Positions 16,588 to 26,272 are shown, counted from the stretch's first letter. The stretch: DNA of 64,000 bases from Bradyrhizobium sp. BTAi1 (GCF_000015165.1 NC_009485.1:992001-1056000); one strand, 5' to 3'. Notes: a model not told the origin generated them from the letters alone. Translations and numbers: made by a program.

Positions 16588-18150
16588 TCACCCCACCATC
16601 CGCCCGCGTCCTTCCCAATAGCGTGCGCGCAGCACCTTCTTGTCGACCTTGCCGACGCCGGTCACCGGCAGCTCGGCCACGAACTCGATGCGCTTCGGCG
16701 CATGGGCCGAGCCCTTGCGCGCCTTCACCAGCTCGATCAGCTCGGTCGCGTTCGGCTGCGTGCCGGCGCGCGGCACCACGATCGCGGTGACGGCCTCGCC
16801 CCATTTGTCGTCGGGCACGCCGACCACGGCGCACATCGCGACATCGCTGTGCTGGGTGAGCACATCCTCGATCTCACGCGGAAAGATGTTGAAGCCGCCG
16901 GAGACGATCATGTCCTTCTTGCGATCGAGGATGTACATGTAGCCGCGCTCGTCGCGGCGGGCGATGTCGCCGGTGTGCAGCCAGCCGTTTTTCAAGGTCT
17001 CGGCGGTGATGTCCGGCCGCTTCCAATATTCCGCCATGACATGCGGCGCGCGCACGCAGATTTCGCCGGCCTCGCCTTGCGCGACCTCCTGATCATCGTC
17101 GTTCAGAATCTTGACATCGCAGGCGGCGATCGGGAAGCCGCAGGACAGGAACAGCTCCGGCTGCTTCGGATCATGATCGGCCTTGCGCAGCACCGAGACC
17201 GGATAGCATTCGGTCTGGCCGTAGAGCTGCGAGAACACCGGGCCGATGCGCTCGATGCCCTCGACGAGCCGCGTCGGCGACATCGCCGAGGCGCCGTAGA
17301 GCACGAGGTCGAGCGAGGAGAGATCGGTCCGGCTCAGCGCCGGATGGTCGAGCAGCACGTAGATCATGGTCGGCACGAACAAAGTGAAGTTGATGCGCTC
17401 GCGTTCGATCGTCTTCAACACCGCCTCCGGGTCGAACCCCTTCAGCATGTGCACGGTGCCGCCGCGCATCAGCGTCGGCAGCACCTTGGTGCCCGCGACA
17501 TGGCTGATCGGCGCCACCGCCAGATAGCTGGCGCGTTCCGGTATCTCGAAATCGGCCAGGATTGCAGTGGCGAAGCCGCCATATTCGCGGTGATGGCGCA
17601 GCGCGCCTTTGGACTTGCCGGTGGTGCCGCCGGTGTAGTTCAGCGTCGCGACATCCGTGGGTGTGGCGAAGTTGCGCGCGCTGGCCTGGCCCGCGGCCTC
17701 GATCGCCGACAGCAGGTCGGCGCCATAGCCTGCCGGTCCGAGCGTGAAGACGTGGCGGAGGCCGTCGGCGCGCGAGGCGAGTTCGCCGCCGCGGTCGCGG
17801 AAGGCTGCGGCGTCGACCACCAGGACCTGCGATTCGGAATCGGCGAGCTGGAACAGCTGATCGTCCAACGACCCCAGCGGGTGCAGCCAGGTGATCGCGA
17901 GCCGCGACAGCTGCGCCGCGATGCCGGCGCACCATGTGTCGGCGCGGTTGGCGGTGAGGAACGCGACGCATGTTCCCGGCCGCAGGCCGAGCCGCATGAA
18001 CACGCTTTGCATGCGCCCGATCAGGTCGATCGCCCCCTGATAGGACAGCGAGCCGCCGGGCCAGCTGAAGGCAATGCGCGACGGATGGCGCGACAATGTG
18101 AGCAGCGTCTGCTCGCAAACGACCGGAAACGAATGAAGCTGATGGTGCAT
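16588..18150 (-). CDS. AMP-dependent acyl-CoA synthetase (fatty-acid-CoA ligase-like)
   Basis: 520 residues of the ANL superfamily. The phosphate-binding A3 motif YTGGTTGKSKGA is at 172-183, A5 is YGQTECYP, A7/A8 are LHTGDIARRDERGYMYILDR and DMIVSGGFNIFP, and the C-terminal catalytic Lys lies in PVTGVGKVDKKVLRA. It activates a carboxylate to acyl-AMP and transfers it to CoA in the cytoplasm. The substrate is not predictable from these motifs. ATG 18150 has GGGAGG seven bases upstream. It stands alone on the minus strand with no beta-oxidation genes beside it. Confidence 0.9.
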   Translation of the reverse strand: MHHQLHSFPVVCEQTLLTLSRHPSRIAFSWPGGSLSYQGAIDLIGRMQSVFMRLGLRPGTCVAFLTANRADTWCAGIAAQLSRLAITWLHPLGSLDDQLFQLADSESQVLVVDAAAFRDRGGELASRADGLRHVFTLGPAGYGADLLSAIEAAGQASARNFATPTDVATLNYTGGTTGKSKGALRHHREYGGFATAILADFEIPERASYLAVAPISHVAGTKVLPTLMRGGTVHMLKGFDPEAVLKTIERERINFTLFVPTMIYVLLDHPALSRTDLSSLDLVLYGASAMSPTRLVEGIERIGPVFSQLYGQTECYPVSVLRKADHDPKQPELFLSCGFPIAACDVKILNDDDQEVAQGEAGEICVRAPHVMAEYWKRPDITAETLKNGWLHTGDIARRDERGYMYILDRKKDMIVSGGFNIFPREIEDVLTQHSDVAMCAVVGVPDDKWGEAVTAIVVPRAGTQPNATELIELVKARKGSAHAPKRIEFVAELPVTGVGKVDKKVLRARYWEGRGRMVG

Positions 18151-18305
18151 GGCCTGTCCTCCCGTGATGCCGCGATCCTTGTTGCGTCGCATGGCTTGTT
18201 GCTGACGCTAGCAGAAAGAAGCGCGTTCTCAAGCTGCGCCTGGTTCTGCTCGGAACATCGCCGCGCGCGCCGCGTTGCCCGGCCGAACAACAAGGAGCCA
18301 AGGCC

Positions 18306-18881
18306 ATGCGCACCTCGACAGCTTTTTTCGCAGGGGCCGGAACGGTCGCCATCGCCGTCGCAGCGGGCCTCGGGGGAGGGCTCGTGATCGCCGAGGGAAT
18401 GAATCCGAAGGCGCCGGCGCTGGAATCGACCAGGCTCGAACGCGCCGCGCCCGCGGCGCCATCGCCAAGCCCGACCGCGACCTCCTATCTCGCTGCGACG
18501 CAAGCGGCGGCGACGGCGCCGATCAAGGTGACGCCGGCGCAGGCGGAGCCCGTGCCGGAGCCGTCCGCAGCGCCGGCGTCCGCGCCTGCTGTCACCGCCC
18601 AGGACGCCGCGACCGAGAATGCACCGGCCCAGGCGCAGGAGAAGACGGCTGAGAAGGCGCCGGACCCGGATCTCAAGGCGCGCGAGGCTGAGCGCAAGCG
18701 CGCTGCGGAGCAGCGCCGCGCCGAGCGGCACCGCCAGGTCGCGGAGCGCCGTCGCCAGCGCCGCGAGCAGGATCTGCGCGCCGTCGAACAGGCGGTGCGC
18801 GAGAATTCGATGCCGCGCGCTTATGCTGCGCAACCCGTCGACATGGACGCCCCGCGCTTCCGCCTGTTCGGCGACGATTGA
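18306..18881 (+). CDS. Hypothetical membrane-anchored Ala/Pro-rich protein
   Basis: 191 residues. A hydrophobic N terminus (FFAGAGTVAIAVAAGLGGGLVI) forms a signal anchor, a long Ala/Pro/Thr-rich linker follows (about 40-120), and a charged segment of roughly 50 residues (DLKAREAERKRAAEQRRAER onward) predicts a coiled coil or RNA/DNA-binding helix. The C terminus reads MDAPRFRLFGDD. AAGGAG precedes ATG 18306. No family recognised; the low-complexity composition limits inference. Confidence 0.65.
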   Translation: MRTSTAFFAGAGTVAIAVAAGLGGGLVIAEGMNPKAPALESTRLERAAPAAPSPSPTATSYLAATQAAATAPIKVTPAQAEPVPEPSAAPASAPAVTAQDAATENAPAQAQEKTAEKAPDPDLKAREAERKRAAEQRRAERHRQVAERRRQRREQDLRAVEQAVRENSMPRAYAAQPVDMDAPRFRLFGDD

Positions 18882-18940
18882 TCCTGCACGCCGGCGTCGC
18901 TATGCCCTGAGCCAAGCAAAGACGACCAGGGAGACACGCC

Positions 18941-19909
18941 GTGCAACAGAGTCCCATCGCCGAGCTGCGCGCGCGGCTGCGCCTGCCGCTGATTGCCGCA
19001 CCGATGTTCCTCGTGTCCGGCGTGGCGCTGGTGAGTGCGGCTTGCGTCCATGGCGTGATCGGCGCGTTCCCGACCGTGAACTGCCGCACGCCTGAGGAGC
19101 TCGACGGCTGGCTGCGCGAGATCGAGAGCCGGACCTCACGCAGCTCAGATGCCAGTGGCGTCGCGGCGGCGCCGGTCTGCCCGAACCTGATCGTGCATCG
19201 GTCCAACATGCGGCTGCAGGACGATCTGGCGGTGCTGCTGCGGCACCGTCCGGAGCTCGTGATCACCTCGGTCGGCTCGCCGGCGCCGGTGATCGCGCCG
19301 TTGCACGATGCCGGCGCGCTGGTGTTGGCCGATGTCGCCTCGCTCCGGCACGCGGAACGCGCCGTCGAAGCGGGCGCCGATGGTCTCGTGCTGCTGACGG
19401 CCGGCGCCGGTGGCCAGACCGGCTGGCTCAATCCGTTTGCCTTCGTGCGCGCCGTCCGGCGCTTCTTCGCGGGTCCCATCGTGCTCGCCGGCGGCATCAG
19501 CGACGGCGTGGCGCTGCGTGCAGCCGAGATGCTCGGCTGCGATCTCGCTTACATGGGCACCAAGTTCATCGCCACGCATGAGAGCATGGCGGACGCGCGC
19601 TACAAAGCGATGTTGGTCGAGAGCTCGGCCGATGACGTGCTGCTGACCTCCGCCGTCACCGGCCTGCCGACCAGCATGCTTCGTCCTTCGCTGCTCGCCG
19701 CCGGGCTCGACCCGGACAATCTGCCGGCGCGTGGCGCGATCGAGATCGGCAACGACATCGATATCGACGCGCGCGCGGCGCGGCCAAAGCGCTGGCGCGA
19801 CGTCTGGAGCGCGGGCCATTCGACCTCGGGTGTCACCGATATTCTGTCAGTTGCGGCGCTGATCGATCGCACGACTGATGAGTATCGTGGTGGCAAACAG
19901 GTATTTTGA
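18941..19909 (+). CDS. Nitronate-monooxygenase-like protein with Gln in place of the catalytic His
   Basis: 322 residues, clearly paralogous to the protein at 2252-3220: LIAAPMFLVSG, VHRSNMRLQDDLAVL, VITSVGSPAPVI, EAGADGLVLLTAGAGG, then a family-typical end (LLAAGLDPDNLP). The catalytic His of GAGGH is Gln159 here (codon CAG at 19415-19417). FMN binding may persist, but nitronate oxidation by the usual His-base mechanism is doubtful, so the reaction may differ. GGGAG upstream supports the GTG start at 18941. It follows the Ala/Pro-rich protein gene by about 60 bases. Confidence 0.85.
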   Translation: MQQSPIAELRARLRLPLIAAPMFLVSGVALVSAACVHGVIGAFPTVNCRTPEELDGWLREIESRTSRSSDASGVAAAPVCPNLIVHRSNMRLQDDLAVLLRHRPELVITSVGSPAPVIAPLHDAGALVLADVASLRHAERAVEAGADGLVLLTAGAGGQTGWLNPFAFVRAVRRFFAGPIVLAGGISDGVALRAAEMLGCDLAYMGTKFIATHESMADARYKAMLVESSADDVLLTSAVTGLPTSMLRPSLLAAGLDPDNLPARGAIEIGNDIDIDARAARPKRWRDVWSAGHSTSGVTDILSVAALIDRTTDEYRGGKQVF

Positions 19910-19993
19910 TAGGGAAAATGCGCTCTTTGTCTTTAAGCAGGCATTAACCATCCGGTCCGACAATCGCCCAAGGTCGAACGTGGCGAATGTGCG

Positions 19994-20257
19994 ATGGGCA
20001 TCGAGATGGGGCAGGGCAAAGAGCGTGCGACGCTCGAGGAGATCAGGATCCGCGTCGGACATGCGCTGCAGCGACATCCGCTGTGCCGCAACGTCCAGTT
20101 CGACATCATGAGCGTGCCGCGGACGGCGCGCGGCGGGAACTGGACCATCAGTCTGCATTCCGTCGAACCGGCCGCCTTGTGGGAGGCCTCCGACATCATC
20201 GCCGACATCCAGGCTGCCTACGATTTGCATGCGCAGGAGCTGTATTCGGCGGCCTGA
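19994..20257 (+). CDS. Small hypothetical protein (87 aa)
   Basis: 87 residues with a plausible globular alpha/beta pattern: a helix (RATLEEIRIRVGHALQRHPL), two strands (VQFDIMSVPR and WTISLHSVEP), and a final helix (ALWEASDIIADIQAAYDLHA). It has no signal peptide. Regular codon use and an ordered hydrophobic pattern support it as real, but I recognise no family. A TTAACCAT element resembling a CtrA half-site lies upstream at about 19946-19953; a half-site alone is weak evidence. Confidence 0.6.
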   Translation: MGIEMGQGKERATLEEIRIRVGHALQRHPLCRNVQFDIMSVPRTARGGNWTISLHSVEPAALWEASDIIADIQAAYDLHAQELYSAA

Positions 20258-20381
20258 AAAAATATCCGCCATGTTCACAGGGCTGAGTGGTGGTCGATCT
20301 GTTTCTGTGGCATGGTAAAGCCTTAATTAACTCCCAGTTTTCGGCAAAGTGCGGCGTTTCCGCCGGGATACGGAGATTTGC

Positions 20382-21065
20382 GTGACGAAGTCGATCGCTT
20401 TTGTCGCTTTGCTGGGTGTGCTGGTCGCAACTGCGGCCATGGCAAGTATCCTGATGCGCGACAGCGTTCCATCGGCCGGTGCGATGATGCCGGTCGTCAT
20501 CGCCAAGAGCCCGGTGTCCAACCGCGAAGCCAAGGCGGACCGTCTCGCCGTGGTCAAGCTCGCGGTGGCCGAGGAACCGCAGCCGAGTGCGCCGAAGGCG
20601 GATGTGCTGCGGCAGGCCTTTGCCTATGCGCCGGCTGAAGCCGAGATGCCGAAGACCTCTGCTGCTGCGGCCGTCGCCGAGCCGGCGGCGCCGAAAGCCA
20701 AGATCGTTGCCAAGCCCGCTGAGCCCGCGCCCGCCGCGCTGAAGCCCGAGGTGCAGAAGGCCTATTCGCTGCTGTCGGATACCCAGATCGCCGGCATCAA
20801 GGAACGGCTGCGGCTGTCGGCGAGCCAAGAATATTACTGGCCGGCGGTGGAGACCGCGCTGCGCGCGGTCGCGCGCAAGATCCACACCGCGCGCCAGGGC
20901 GCCGCCAAGCCGGGTGCCGTGGCGATCGATCCTGATTCCGACGAGGTTCAGCAGCTGAAATCGGCGGCGATGCCGCTGCTGTGGCAGCTGCGCGACGACC
21001 AGAAGGACGAAGTGCGGCGTCTCGCGCGCACCATCGGCCTCGACAAGGTCGCCGCCGCGATCTGA
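20382..21065 (+). CDS. Secreted hypothetical protein with C-terminal helical domain
   Basis: 227 residues from GTG 20382, which has GGAG seven bases upstream and begins directly at the signal peptide (TKSIAFVALLGVLVATAAMA). A Lys/Ala/Pro-rich linker (about 45-130) leads to a helical domain with LLSDTQIAGIKERLRLSASQ, EYYWPAVETALRAVARKI and LWQLRDDQKDEVRRLARTIG. This heptad-like LTxxQ...W pattern resembles periplasmic Spy/LTXXQ-type domains common in Rhizobiales; that assignment is tentative. A strong terminator follows. Confidence 0.72.
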   Translation: MTKSIAFVALLGVLVATAAMASILMRDSVPSAGAMMPVVIAKSPVSNREAKADRLAVVKLAVAEEPQPSAPKADVLRQAFAYAPAEAEMPKTSAAAAVAEPAAPKAKIVAKPAEPAPAALKPEVQKAYSLLSDTQIAGIKERLRLSASQEYYWPAVETALRAVARKIHTARQGAAKPGAVAIDPDSDEVQQLKSAAMPLLWQLRDDQKDEVRRLARTIGLDKVAAAI

Positions 21066-21135
21066 TCGGAGCGCGTTTCGATCATCCTCGGGCCGCGCGT
21101 TTGCACGTGACCGGCTCGAATCAGTTCTGAAATGA

Positions 21136-21168
21136 ATGAGGCCGCGCAATGCGCGGCCTTTGTTTTTG
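21136..21168 (+). terminator. Rho-independent terminator
   Basis: Stem GGCCGCGC (21140-21147) and GCGCGGCC (21151-21158) with a 3-base loop is followed by TTTGTTTTT. It ends the secreted helical-domain gene. Confidence 0.87.
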
Positions 21169-21203
21169 GAAACGGCGTTGTTCCTGGGAACTGGCGTTCT
21201 CGA

Positions 21204-21692
21204 TCAGCGCGCCGGGGGATTGGCCTCGGGATGGCCGCCGCTTTCGGGGCCGGCGCCGGTCGGCGACGAAGCGGGCGACGTCCGTAGATCGGGACCCGGC
21301 CGGGCCGGCTGAGTCATCGTCGGCGCCTGCGGCGGGGTGATCGCGGCGCCGGCGCCCACTGTGGTGCCGCGGTCGGTGTTGGTCGGGGCGGTCGGCACCG
21401 GCGTCGGCTTGTCGCCACCGGCAAAGCGCGTGGCGCCGCCGCTCTGGTAGCCTGCCACCAGCAGGCCGGCCACGACGACAGCGAGCACGAACAGGCCGCC
21501 GAGCTCCGGCAACGCGCCGGAGGGCGCGATCCCGCGGCCGCGGCCGTCGCCCTCGAGCGCGACCGCCGCAATCTCGCGGTTGTGACGTGAGCGCAAAAAC
21601 GCCAGGAATGCGCCGGCCGCGACAACGATCGCGGCGGCCAGGGTGAAGAAGGTCAACCAAGTAATGGGCTGATCGGACGGCATGTCGAACAT
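21204..21692 (-). CDS. Two-pass membrane protein with Pro/Thr-rich tail
   Basis: 162 residues from ATG 21692. Two membrane segments (about 10-33 and 66-82) flank a short charged loop (RSRHNREIAAVALEGDGRGR). The tail from 90 onward is Pro/Thr/Gly-rich and low in complexity (TPVPTAPTNTDRGTT, PPQAPTMTQPARPGP). Longer open frame upstream of 21692 overlaps the SDR gene in another frame and is spurious. No family recognised; function unknown. Confidence 0.6.
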   Translation of the reverse strand: MFDMPSDQPITWLTFFTLAAAIVVAAGAFLAFLRSRHNREIAAVALEGDGRGRGIAPSGALPELGGLFVLAVVVAGLLVAGYQSGGATRFAGGDKPTPVPTAPTNTDRGTTVGAGAAITPPQAPTMTQPARPGPDLRTSPASSPTGAGPESGGHPEANPPAR

Positions 21693-21804
21693 CCTTTGCG
21701 TGAGGGCCGCGCGACGTGCAGTCGCGTCAGGCTTGCATGACAATCTCTGTTCGAAGCAATCGCCAGCGCAGCCGAAGGTTTCCCGGCGCCGCCAAAATTC
21801 GTCG

Positions 21805-22656
21805 TCAGCGTCCTTCGCCGGCGGCCCATAGCGCGTCCAGCCCGGCCCGATAGGTCGGGTAGGTGAACACCAGGCCGAGCTCCTGCTTGGCGCGGATGTT
21901 CCGGATGCGCCGATTGCTGGCGTAGAAGCTCCGCGCCATCGGCGACAATTCGGCGCTGTCGAACGCGAGCTCCGGCGGCGGCGCGACACCCATCAGTTTT
22001 GCGGCGTAGGCGATGACGTCCTGCGGCGGCGCCGGCTCGTCGTCGACGATGTTCCAGGCACCGCCTTTCCCGCACCGGACCGCTGCCATGACCGCGGCCG
22101 CCGCGTCATCGACATGGATGCGGTTGAACACCTGGCCCGGCTTGACGATGCGGCGAGCGCGGCCGGCGCGCAGCTCGACCAGCGCGTTGCGGCCAGGGCC
22201 GTAGATGCCGCCGAGCCGGAGCACCGTGAGCCGGTCACCGATCCGCGCCTGCCACTCCTGCTCCACGCGCACCCGCGCCTGCACCCGGTCATGCTCGGGC
22301 GCCAGCGGCGTCGCCTCGTCGATCCAGGCGCCCTGATGGTCGCCATAGACGCCGACGGTGGAGAGATAGATCACCCGGCGCGCGCGGCCCGTGGTGATCG
22401 CGTCGCCAAAGGCCGTGAGCGCCGGATCGTCGCCGGAGCCCGGCGGCACCGAGATCAGCACGATGTCGGCCTGCGCCGCCTTGGCCAGGGTCGCATCCGC
22501 CGGCCGCGTGCCGTCGAACAGGTGAATGTCGTCAGCCGCGAGCAGCGCGCGCTTCTCGGCGCTGCGCACGGTGCCGGTGATGCGCGAGAAGCCGCTGCCG
22601 TGCAGATCGACGACGCGTTGGGCGGTGTAGCCGAAGCCGATGACGAACAGGTTCAT
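21805..22656 (-). CDS. NAD(P)-binding epimerase/dehydratase-like protein (extended SDR, YeeZ-like)
   Basis: 283 residues from ATG 22656. The N-terminal Rossmann motif is FVIGFGYTAQRVVD. Later blocks fit atypical extended SDRs of the YeeZ type: IYLSTVGVYGDHQGAW, LRLGGIYGPGRNALVELRAG and RIHVDDAAAAVMAAV. The catalytic Tyr-x3-Lys of classical members is not obvious, as expected for this subgroup. The substrate is unknown. It is transcribed divergently from nadE across a roughly 200-base spacer. Confidence 0.85.
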   Translation of the reverse strand: MNLFVIGFGYTAQRVVDLHGSGFSRITGTVRSAEKRALLAADDIHLFDGTRPADATLAKAAQADIVLISVPPGSGDDPALTAFGDAITTGRARRVIYLSTVGVYGDHQGAWIDEATPLAPEHDRVQARVRVEQEWQARIGDRLTVLRLGGIYGPGRNALVELRAGRARRIVKPGQVFNRIHVDDAAAAVMAAVRCGKGGAWNIVDDEPAPPQDVIAYAAKLMGVAPPPELAFDSAELSPMARSFYASNRRIRNIRAKQELGLVFTYPTYRAGLDALWAAGEGR

Positions 22657-22855
22657 GCGTCTTGATCGCGTGGTGGAAGCGCCCGGATTGGCGAGCTCCG
22701 AATTACCCGGCCAGGGTCGGTCGGCGCAAATCAAATGACGCGAGCCCGCCAGGCCGCGCCTTCTGCAGGCGTGGCGGTGCTGACCTGCCGCCCTTGTTAT
22801 GGCTCCCGTCATGGTCCATGTCGTATGATCGGGCGACAGGAGATGGACTGCCACG

Positions 22856-24892
22856 ATGAATTTCCATTCGATCTACCGGCATGGCTTCGCCCGCGTCGCC
22901 GCTTGCGTCACCGCCAGCAGCGTCGCCAACCCCGCCGCCAATGCCGCCGCGATTCTGGCTGCGGCGCGCGCCTGCCATGACCAGGGCGCCGCGGTCGCGG
23001 TCTTCCCCGAGCTCTGCCTGTCCGGCTATGCCATCGACGATCTGGTCAAGCAGGACCCGCTGCTCGATGCCGTCCAGCGCGGCCTGCTCACTCTGGTCGA
23101 AGCCTCGCACGATTTGACCCCGGTCTTGATCGTCGGCGCGCCGCTGCGCTTTTCTCATCGCGTCTACAATTGCGCGGTGGTGATTCATCGCGGCGAGGTG
23201 CTCGGCGTTGTCCCGAAGATCTATCTTCCGACCTATCGCGAATTCTACGAAGGCCGGCACTTCGCCTCCGGCGCCGGCATCCGCGGCGAGATGATCGAGG
23301 TCGCCGAGACCATGGCGCCGTTCGGCACCGACCTGTTGTTCGCCGCTGCCGATGTCGCCGGCCTCGTGATCGGCGTCGAGGTCTGCGAGGACATGTGGAT
23401 CCCGGTGACGCCGGCCTCCGAGCTCGCGCTCGCCGGTGCCACCGTGCTCGCCAATCTCTCCGGCAGTCCGATCACCGTCGGTCGCGCCGAGTCGCGCTCG
23501 CTGTTGTGCCGCTCGACCTCGGCGCGCTGTCTCGCCGCCTACATCTACGCGGCCGCCGGCGTCGGCGAATCCACCACCGATCTCGCCTGGGACGGCCAGA
23601 CATCCATCTTCGAAAACGGGGTGCTGCTGGCCGAGAGCGAGCGCTTCCGCCAGACCGGCCAGACCATCTTCGCCGATGTCGATCTCGATCTGCTGCGCCA
23701 GGAGCGCGCGCTGATGGGCACGTTCGACGACAATGCGCGCGCGCAGACGCGCGGCGAGCATTATCGCCGCATCGGCTTCGAGCTGCAGCCGACAAAGGAC
23801 GACATCGGCTTCATGCGCAGCATCGAGCGCTTCCCGTTCGTGCCGAGCGATGCCGCGCGGCTCGATCAGGACTGCTACGAGGCCTACAACATCCAGGTCG
23901 CCGGCCTGACGCAGCGGCTGCGCGCCACCGGCACCAAGCGCATCGTGATCGGCGTCTCCGGCGGCCTCGATTCGACGCATGCGCTGATCGTTGCCGCCAA
24001 GGCGATGGATCTGCTCGGCCTGCCCAGAACCAACATCCTCGCTTATACGATGCCGGGCTTTGCCACCGGCGCTCAGAGCAAGAGCTACGCGCATGCGCTG
24101 ATGAAGGCGCTCGAGGTCAGCGCCGCCGAACTCGATATCCGCCCCGCCGCGACGCAGATGCTGAAGGACATCGGTCATCCGTTCGGGCGCGGCGAGGCCG
24201 TTTACGACGTCACCTTCGAGAATGTGCAGGCGGGCCTGCGCACCGATTATCTGTTCCGGCTCGCCAATGATCGCGGCGGCCTCGTGCTCGGCACCGGCGA
24301 TCTGTCCGAGCTCGCGCTGGGCTGGTGCACCTATGGCGTCGGCGATCAGATGTCGCACTACAACGTCAATGCCGGGGTGCCGAAGACCCTGATCCAGCAT
24401 CTGATCCGCTGGGTGATCGCCTCGCATCAGTTCTCGGCCGATGTCGACCGCACGCTCGAGGCGGTGCTGGCAGCGGAGATCTCGCCGGAGCTGGTGCCGG
24501 TGAAGGAGGGCGAGACGCCGCAGAGCACGCAGGCCGCGATCGGCCCCTATGAGCTGCAGGATTTCAACCTGTTCTACACGCTGCGCTACGGCATGCGGCC
24601 GTCGAAGATCGCGTTCATGGCGCATCACGCCTGGAAGGATGTCGGCGACGGCGCCTGGCCGCCCGGCTTTCCGGCCGACAAGCGTCATGCCTACGCGCTC
24701 GGCGAGATCCGCAAATGGCTGGAAGTGTTCCTCAAGCGCTTTTTCGCCTTCAGCCAGTTCAAGCGGTCGGCGATGCCGAATGGCCCGAAGGTCGTGGCCG
24801 GTGGCTCGCTGTCGCCGCGCGGCGACTGGCGCGCGCCGTCCGACGGCAACGCCACGGCGTGGCTGGAGGATCTGGAGAGCGTGCCGAAGTGA
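22856..24892 (+). CDS. nadE: Glutamine-dependent NAD+ synthetase
   Basis: 678 residues, the usual length of the two-domain enzyme. The N-terminal nitrilase-type glutaminase has the catalytic triad Glu52 (FPELCLSG), Lys121 ([16 protein letters not shown]) and Cys177 (GVEVCEDMW). The C-terminal synthetase has the pyrophosphatase loop SGGLDS at 368-373 and [13 protein letters not shown]. It converts deamido-NAD to NAD using ammonia channelled from glutamine. GGAGATGG lies upstream of ATG 22856. A 680-codon-class antisense frame across it is a codon-bias artefact. Confidence 0.97.
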   Translation: MNFHSIYRHGFARVAACVTASSVANPAANAAAILAAARACHDQGAAVAVFPELCLSGYAIDDLVKQDPLLDAVQRGLLTLVEASHDLTPVLIVGAPLRFSHRVYNCAVVIHRGEVLGVVPKIYLPTYREFYEGRHFASGAGIRGEMIEVAETMAPFGTDLLFAAADVAGLVIGVEVCEDMWIPVTPASELALAGATVLANLSGSPITVGRAESRSLLCRSTSARCLAAYIYAAAGVGESTTDLAWDGQTSIFENGVLLAESERFRQTGQTIFADVDLDLLRQERALMGTFDDNARAQTRGEHYRRIGFELQPTKDDIGFMRSIERFPFVPSDAARLDQDCYEAYNIQVAGLTQRLRATGTKRIVIGVSGGLDSTHALIVAAKAMDLLGLPRTNILAYTMPGFATGAQSKSYAHALMKALEVSAAELDIRPAATQMLKDIGHPFGRGEAVYDVTFENVQAGLRTDYLFRLANDRGGLVLGTGDLSELALGWCTYGVGDQMSHYNVNAGVPKTLIQHLIRWVIASHQFSADVDRTLEAVLAAEISPELVPVKEGETPQSTQAAIGPYELQDFNLFYTLRYGMRPSKIAFMAHHAWKDVGDGAWPPGFPADKRHAYALGEIRKWLEVFLKRFFAFSQFKRSAMPNGPKVVAGGSLSPRGDWRAPSDGNATAWLEDLESVPK

Positions 24893-24935
24893 TTGGAGTC
24901 GCGCGGACGTCGCCCGCGGCTCGCTCGCTCTTCAC

Positions 24936-24960
24936 CTCGCCCTGCCGCGAGCGGGGCGAG
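24936..24960. repeat. Short GC-rich hairpin, probable REP remnant
   Basis: CTCGCCC and GGGCGAG pair across an 11-base loop, with no T-run. The surrounding text (CCGCGAGCGGGGCGAGGGAG) resembles a repeat remnant also seen near 12340. It lies in the 250-base gap after nadE, where no gene is seen. Confidence 0.4.
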
Positions 24961-25145
24961 GGAGCGTATCGACGTCGTAGCGAGGGCCTGAGGCACATTT
25001 GGAGCGTTGGCCCATTGATCCTGAAGCTCTGGAGATAGGCCGAGCATGCTCAGCCAGGCGCCATCTTGCCCTGCTGTGCAGCTTGCCATATCGGGTGAAG
25101 ACCCCGCGTTCTGCTTTCGCCACCCTTTTCCGAACGGAGCCAACC

Positions 25146-25835
25146 ATGAGTGTCACCGCCGCCGGCATTTCTTCGATGGCGACCAGGCAGATCCTCGCCG
25201 AGCTCGCGGCCGCCTATGAGGAGGCGACCGGCGACATGATCACGATCGAATCCGTCGGCGGCGTCGATGCCGCCAAGCGCATTCGCGCCAGCGAGGCGTT
25301 CGACTTCGCGGTGCTCGCCTCGGACGCGCTGCAGAAGCTCGAGGCCGACGGCCATCTCGTGCCCGGCAGCATCATCGAGATCGCGGAATCGCCGATGGCG
25401 ATGGCGGTGCGCGCAGGTCAGCCGAAGCCGGATCCGCTCGACGAAGCCGCGGTGCGCAAGGCCATGGAGGGCGCCAAGGCGATCGGCATCTCCACCGGGC
25501 CCAGCGGCACCCATGTGCAGAAGCTCGCCCGCGATTGGGGTCTGGAGAGCGAGGGTGCCTCGCGCCTGGTGCAGGCCAAGCCGGGCATTCCCGTCGCCAA
25601 GCTGTTGGCGGATGGCGAGGTCGATGTCGGCTTTCAGCAGCTCAGCGAGATGCTGGGCGCCCCCGGCATCGAGATCGTCGGCCTGCTGCCGGAATCGCTG
25701 CAGCCGGGCACAGTGTTTGCCGCGGCGCTCTGCAAGGCGGCGGTGCATCCCGACGCGGCGCGGGCCTTCATCGAATATCTGGTGTCCGAGGAGACGGCCG
25801 AGACCAAGCGCCAGCACGGGATGACCCCGGTGTGA
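25146..25835 (+). CDS. ModA-like substrate-binding domain protein without signal peptide
   Basis: 229 residues of the type II periplasmic binding fold related to molybdate-binding ModA: AYEEATGDMITIESVGGVDA, EAFDFAVLASDALQKLEADG, GISTGPSGTHVQKLA, then DVGFQQLSEMLGAPGIEIVG and a typical end (TAETKRQHGMTPV). The start ATG 25146 has GGAG upstream, and the protein begins directly with the first strand, without a secretion signal or lipobox. Upstream in-frame sequence contains no hydrophobic core. It may be cytoplasmic, or the ligand may differ from molybdate. No modBC genes are near. Confidence 0.8.
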   Translation: MSVTAAGISSMATRQILAELAAAYEEATGDMITIESVGGVDAAKRIRASEAFDFAVLASDALQKLEADGHLVPGSIIEIAESPMAMAVRAGQPKPDPLDEAAVRKAMEGAKAIGISTGPSGTHVQKLARDWGLESEGASRLVQAKPGIPVAKLLADGEVDVGFQQLSEMLGAPGIEIVGLLPESLQPGTVFAAALCKAAVHPDAARAFIEYLVSEETAETKRQHGMTPV

Positions 25836-25944
25836 GGCGAGCGAAGCCGGCTTGGCACACTGACGAAGCCGATGCGTCGTTGTCAGGCGCGCATTGCCGT
25901 CGGCTCCAGGCAATCGAGAGGTAATCGAGCCGCTGGTGATCTCG

Positions 25945-26136
25945 TTAGGACGAGCGGCGCTGGCCGCCAGGCTCATGCTCGGCGGCGTCGCGGGCCAGCC
26001 GCTCGGACCGGAGCCGCTCGCGATTGTCTTGGAAGGCCTTTTGCTGGGCGGCGTATTCCGTGGGTTTCGGTTCGACAGGCTTGAACACCTTGTTGGCTTC
26101 GAGCACGGCCTTGGTTGTTGGTTTGCGTTTGAGCAT
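25945..26136 (-). CDS. Small basic hypothetical protein (63 aa)
   Basis: 63 residues from ATG 26136, with AGGA eight bases upstream. It is highly charged and helical: MLKRKPTTKAVLEANKVFKP, then YAAQQKAFQDNRERLRSERL. It has no hydrophobic segment and no Cys. Order and start signal suggest a real small cytoplasmic protein of the sort conserved in Bradyrhizobium-like genomes. Function unknown. Confidence 0.6.
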   Translation of the reverse strand: MLKRKPTTKAVLEANKVFKPVEPKPTEYAAQQKAFQDNRERLRSERLARDAAEHEPGGQRRSS

Positions 26137-26272
26137 CTGATCGTCCTGTGTGTGGTTTGGATGCGGTAGACCCACCTGATCGTGGGCGGTGATCACCGGA
26201 ATTGTGTCGCATCGGACGGCATCGCGTGGGCAAGCCAACCCGGCCGTTCGCGCCTGATACCGTCAGGACTCG

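Noticed and set aside
19946..19953. TTAACCAT as a CtrA site
   Set aside because: Only one half-site, with no partner at the proper spacing; such octamers occur by chance.
22703..24688. 661-codon minus-strand open frame over nadE
   Set aside because: NadE shows an intact catalytic triad and synthetase loop; the antisense frame has repetitive His/Arg/Gly/Asp composition and no family resemblance.
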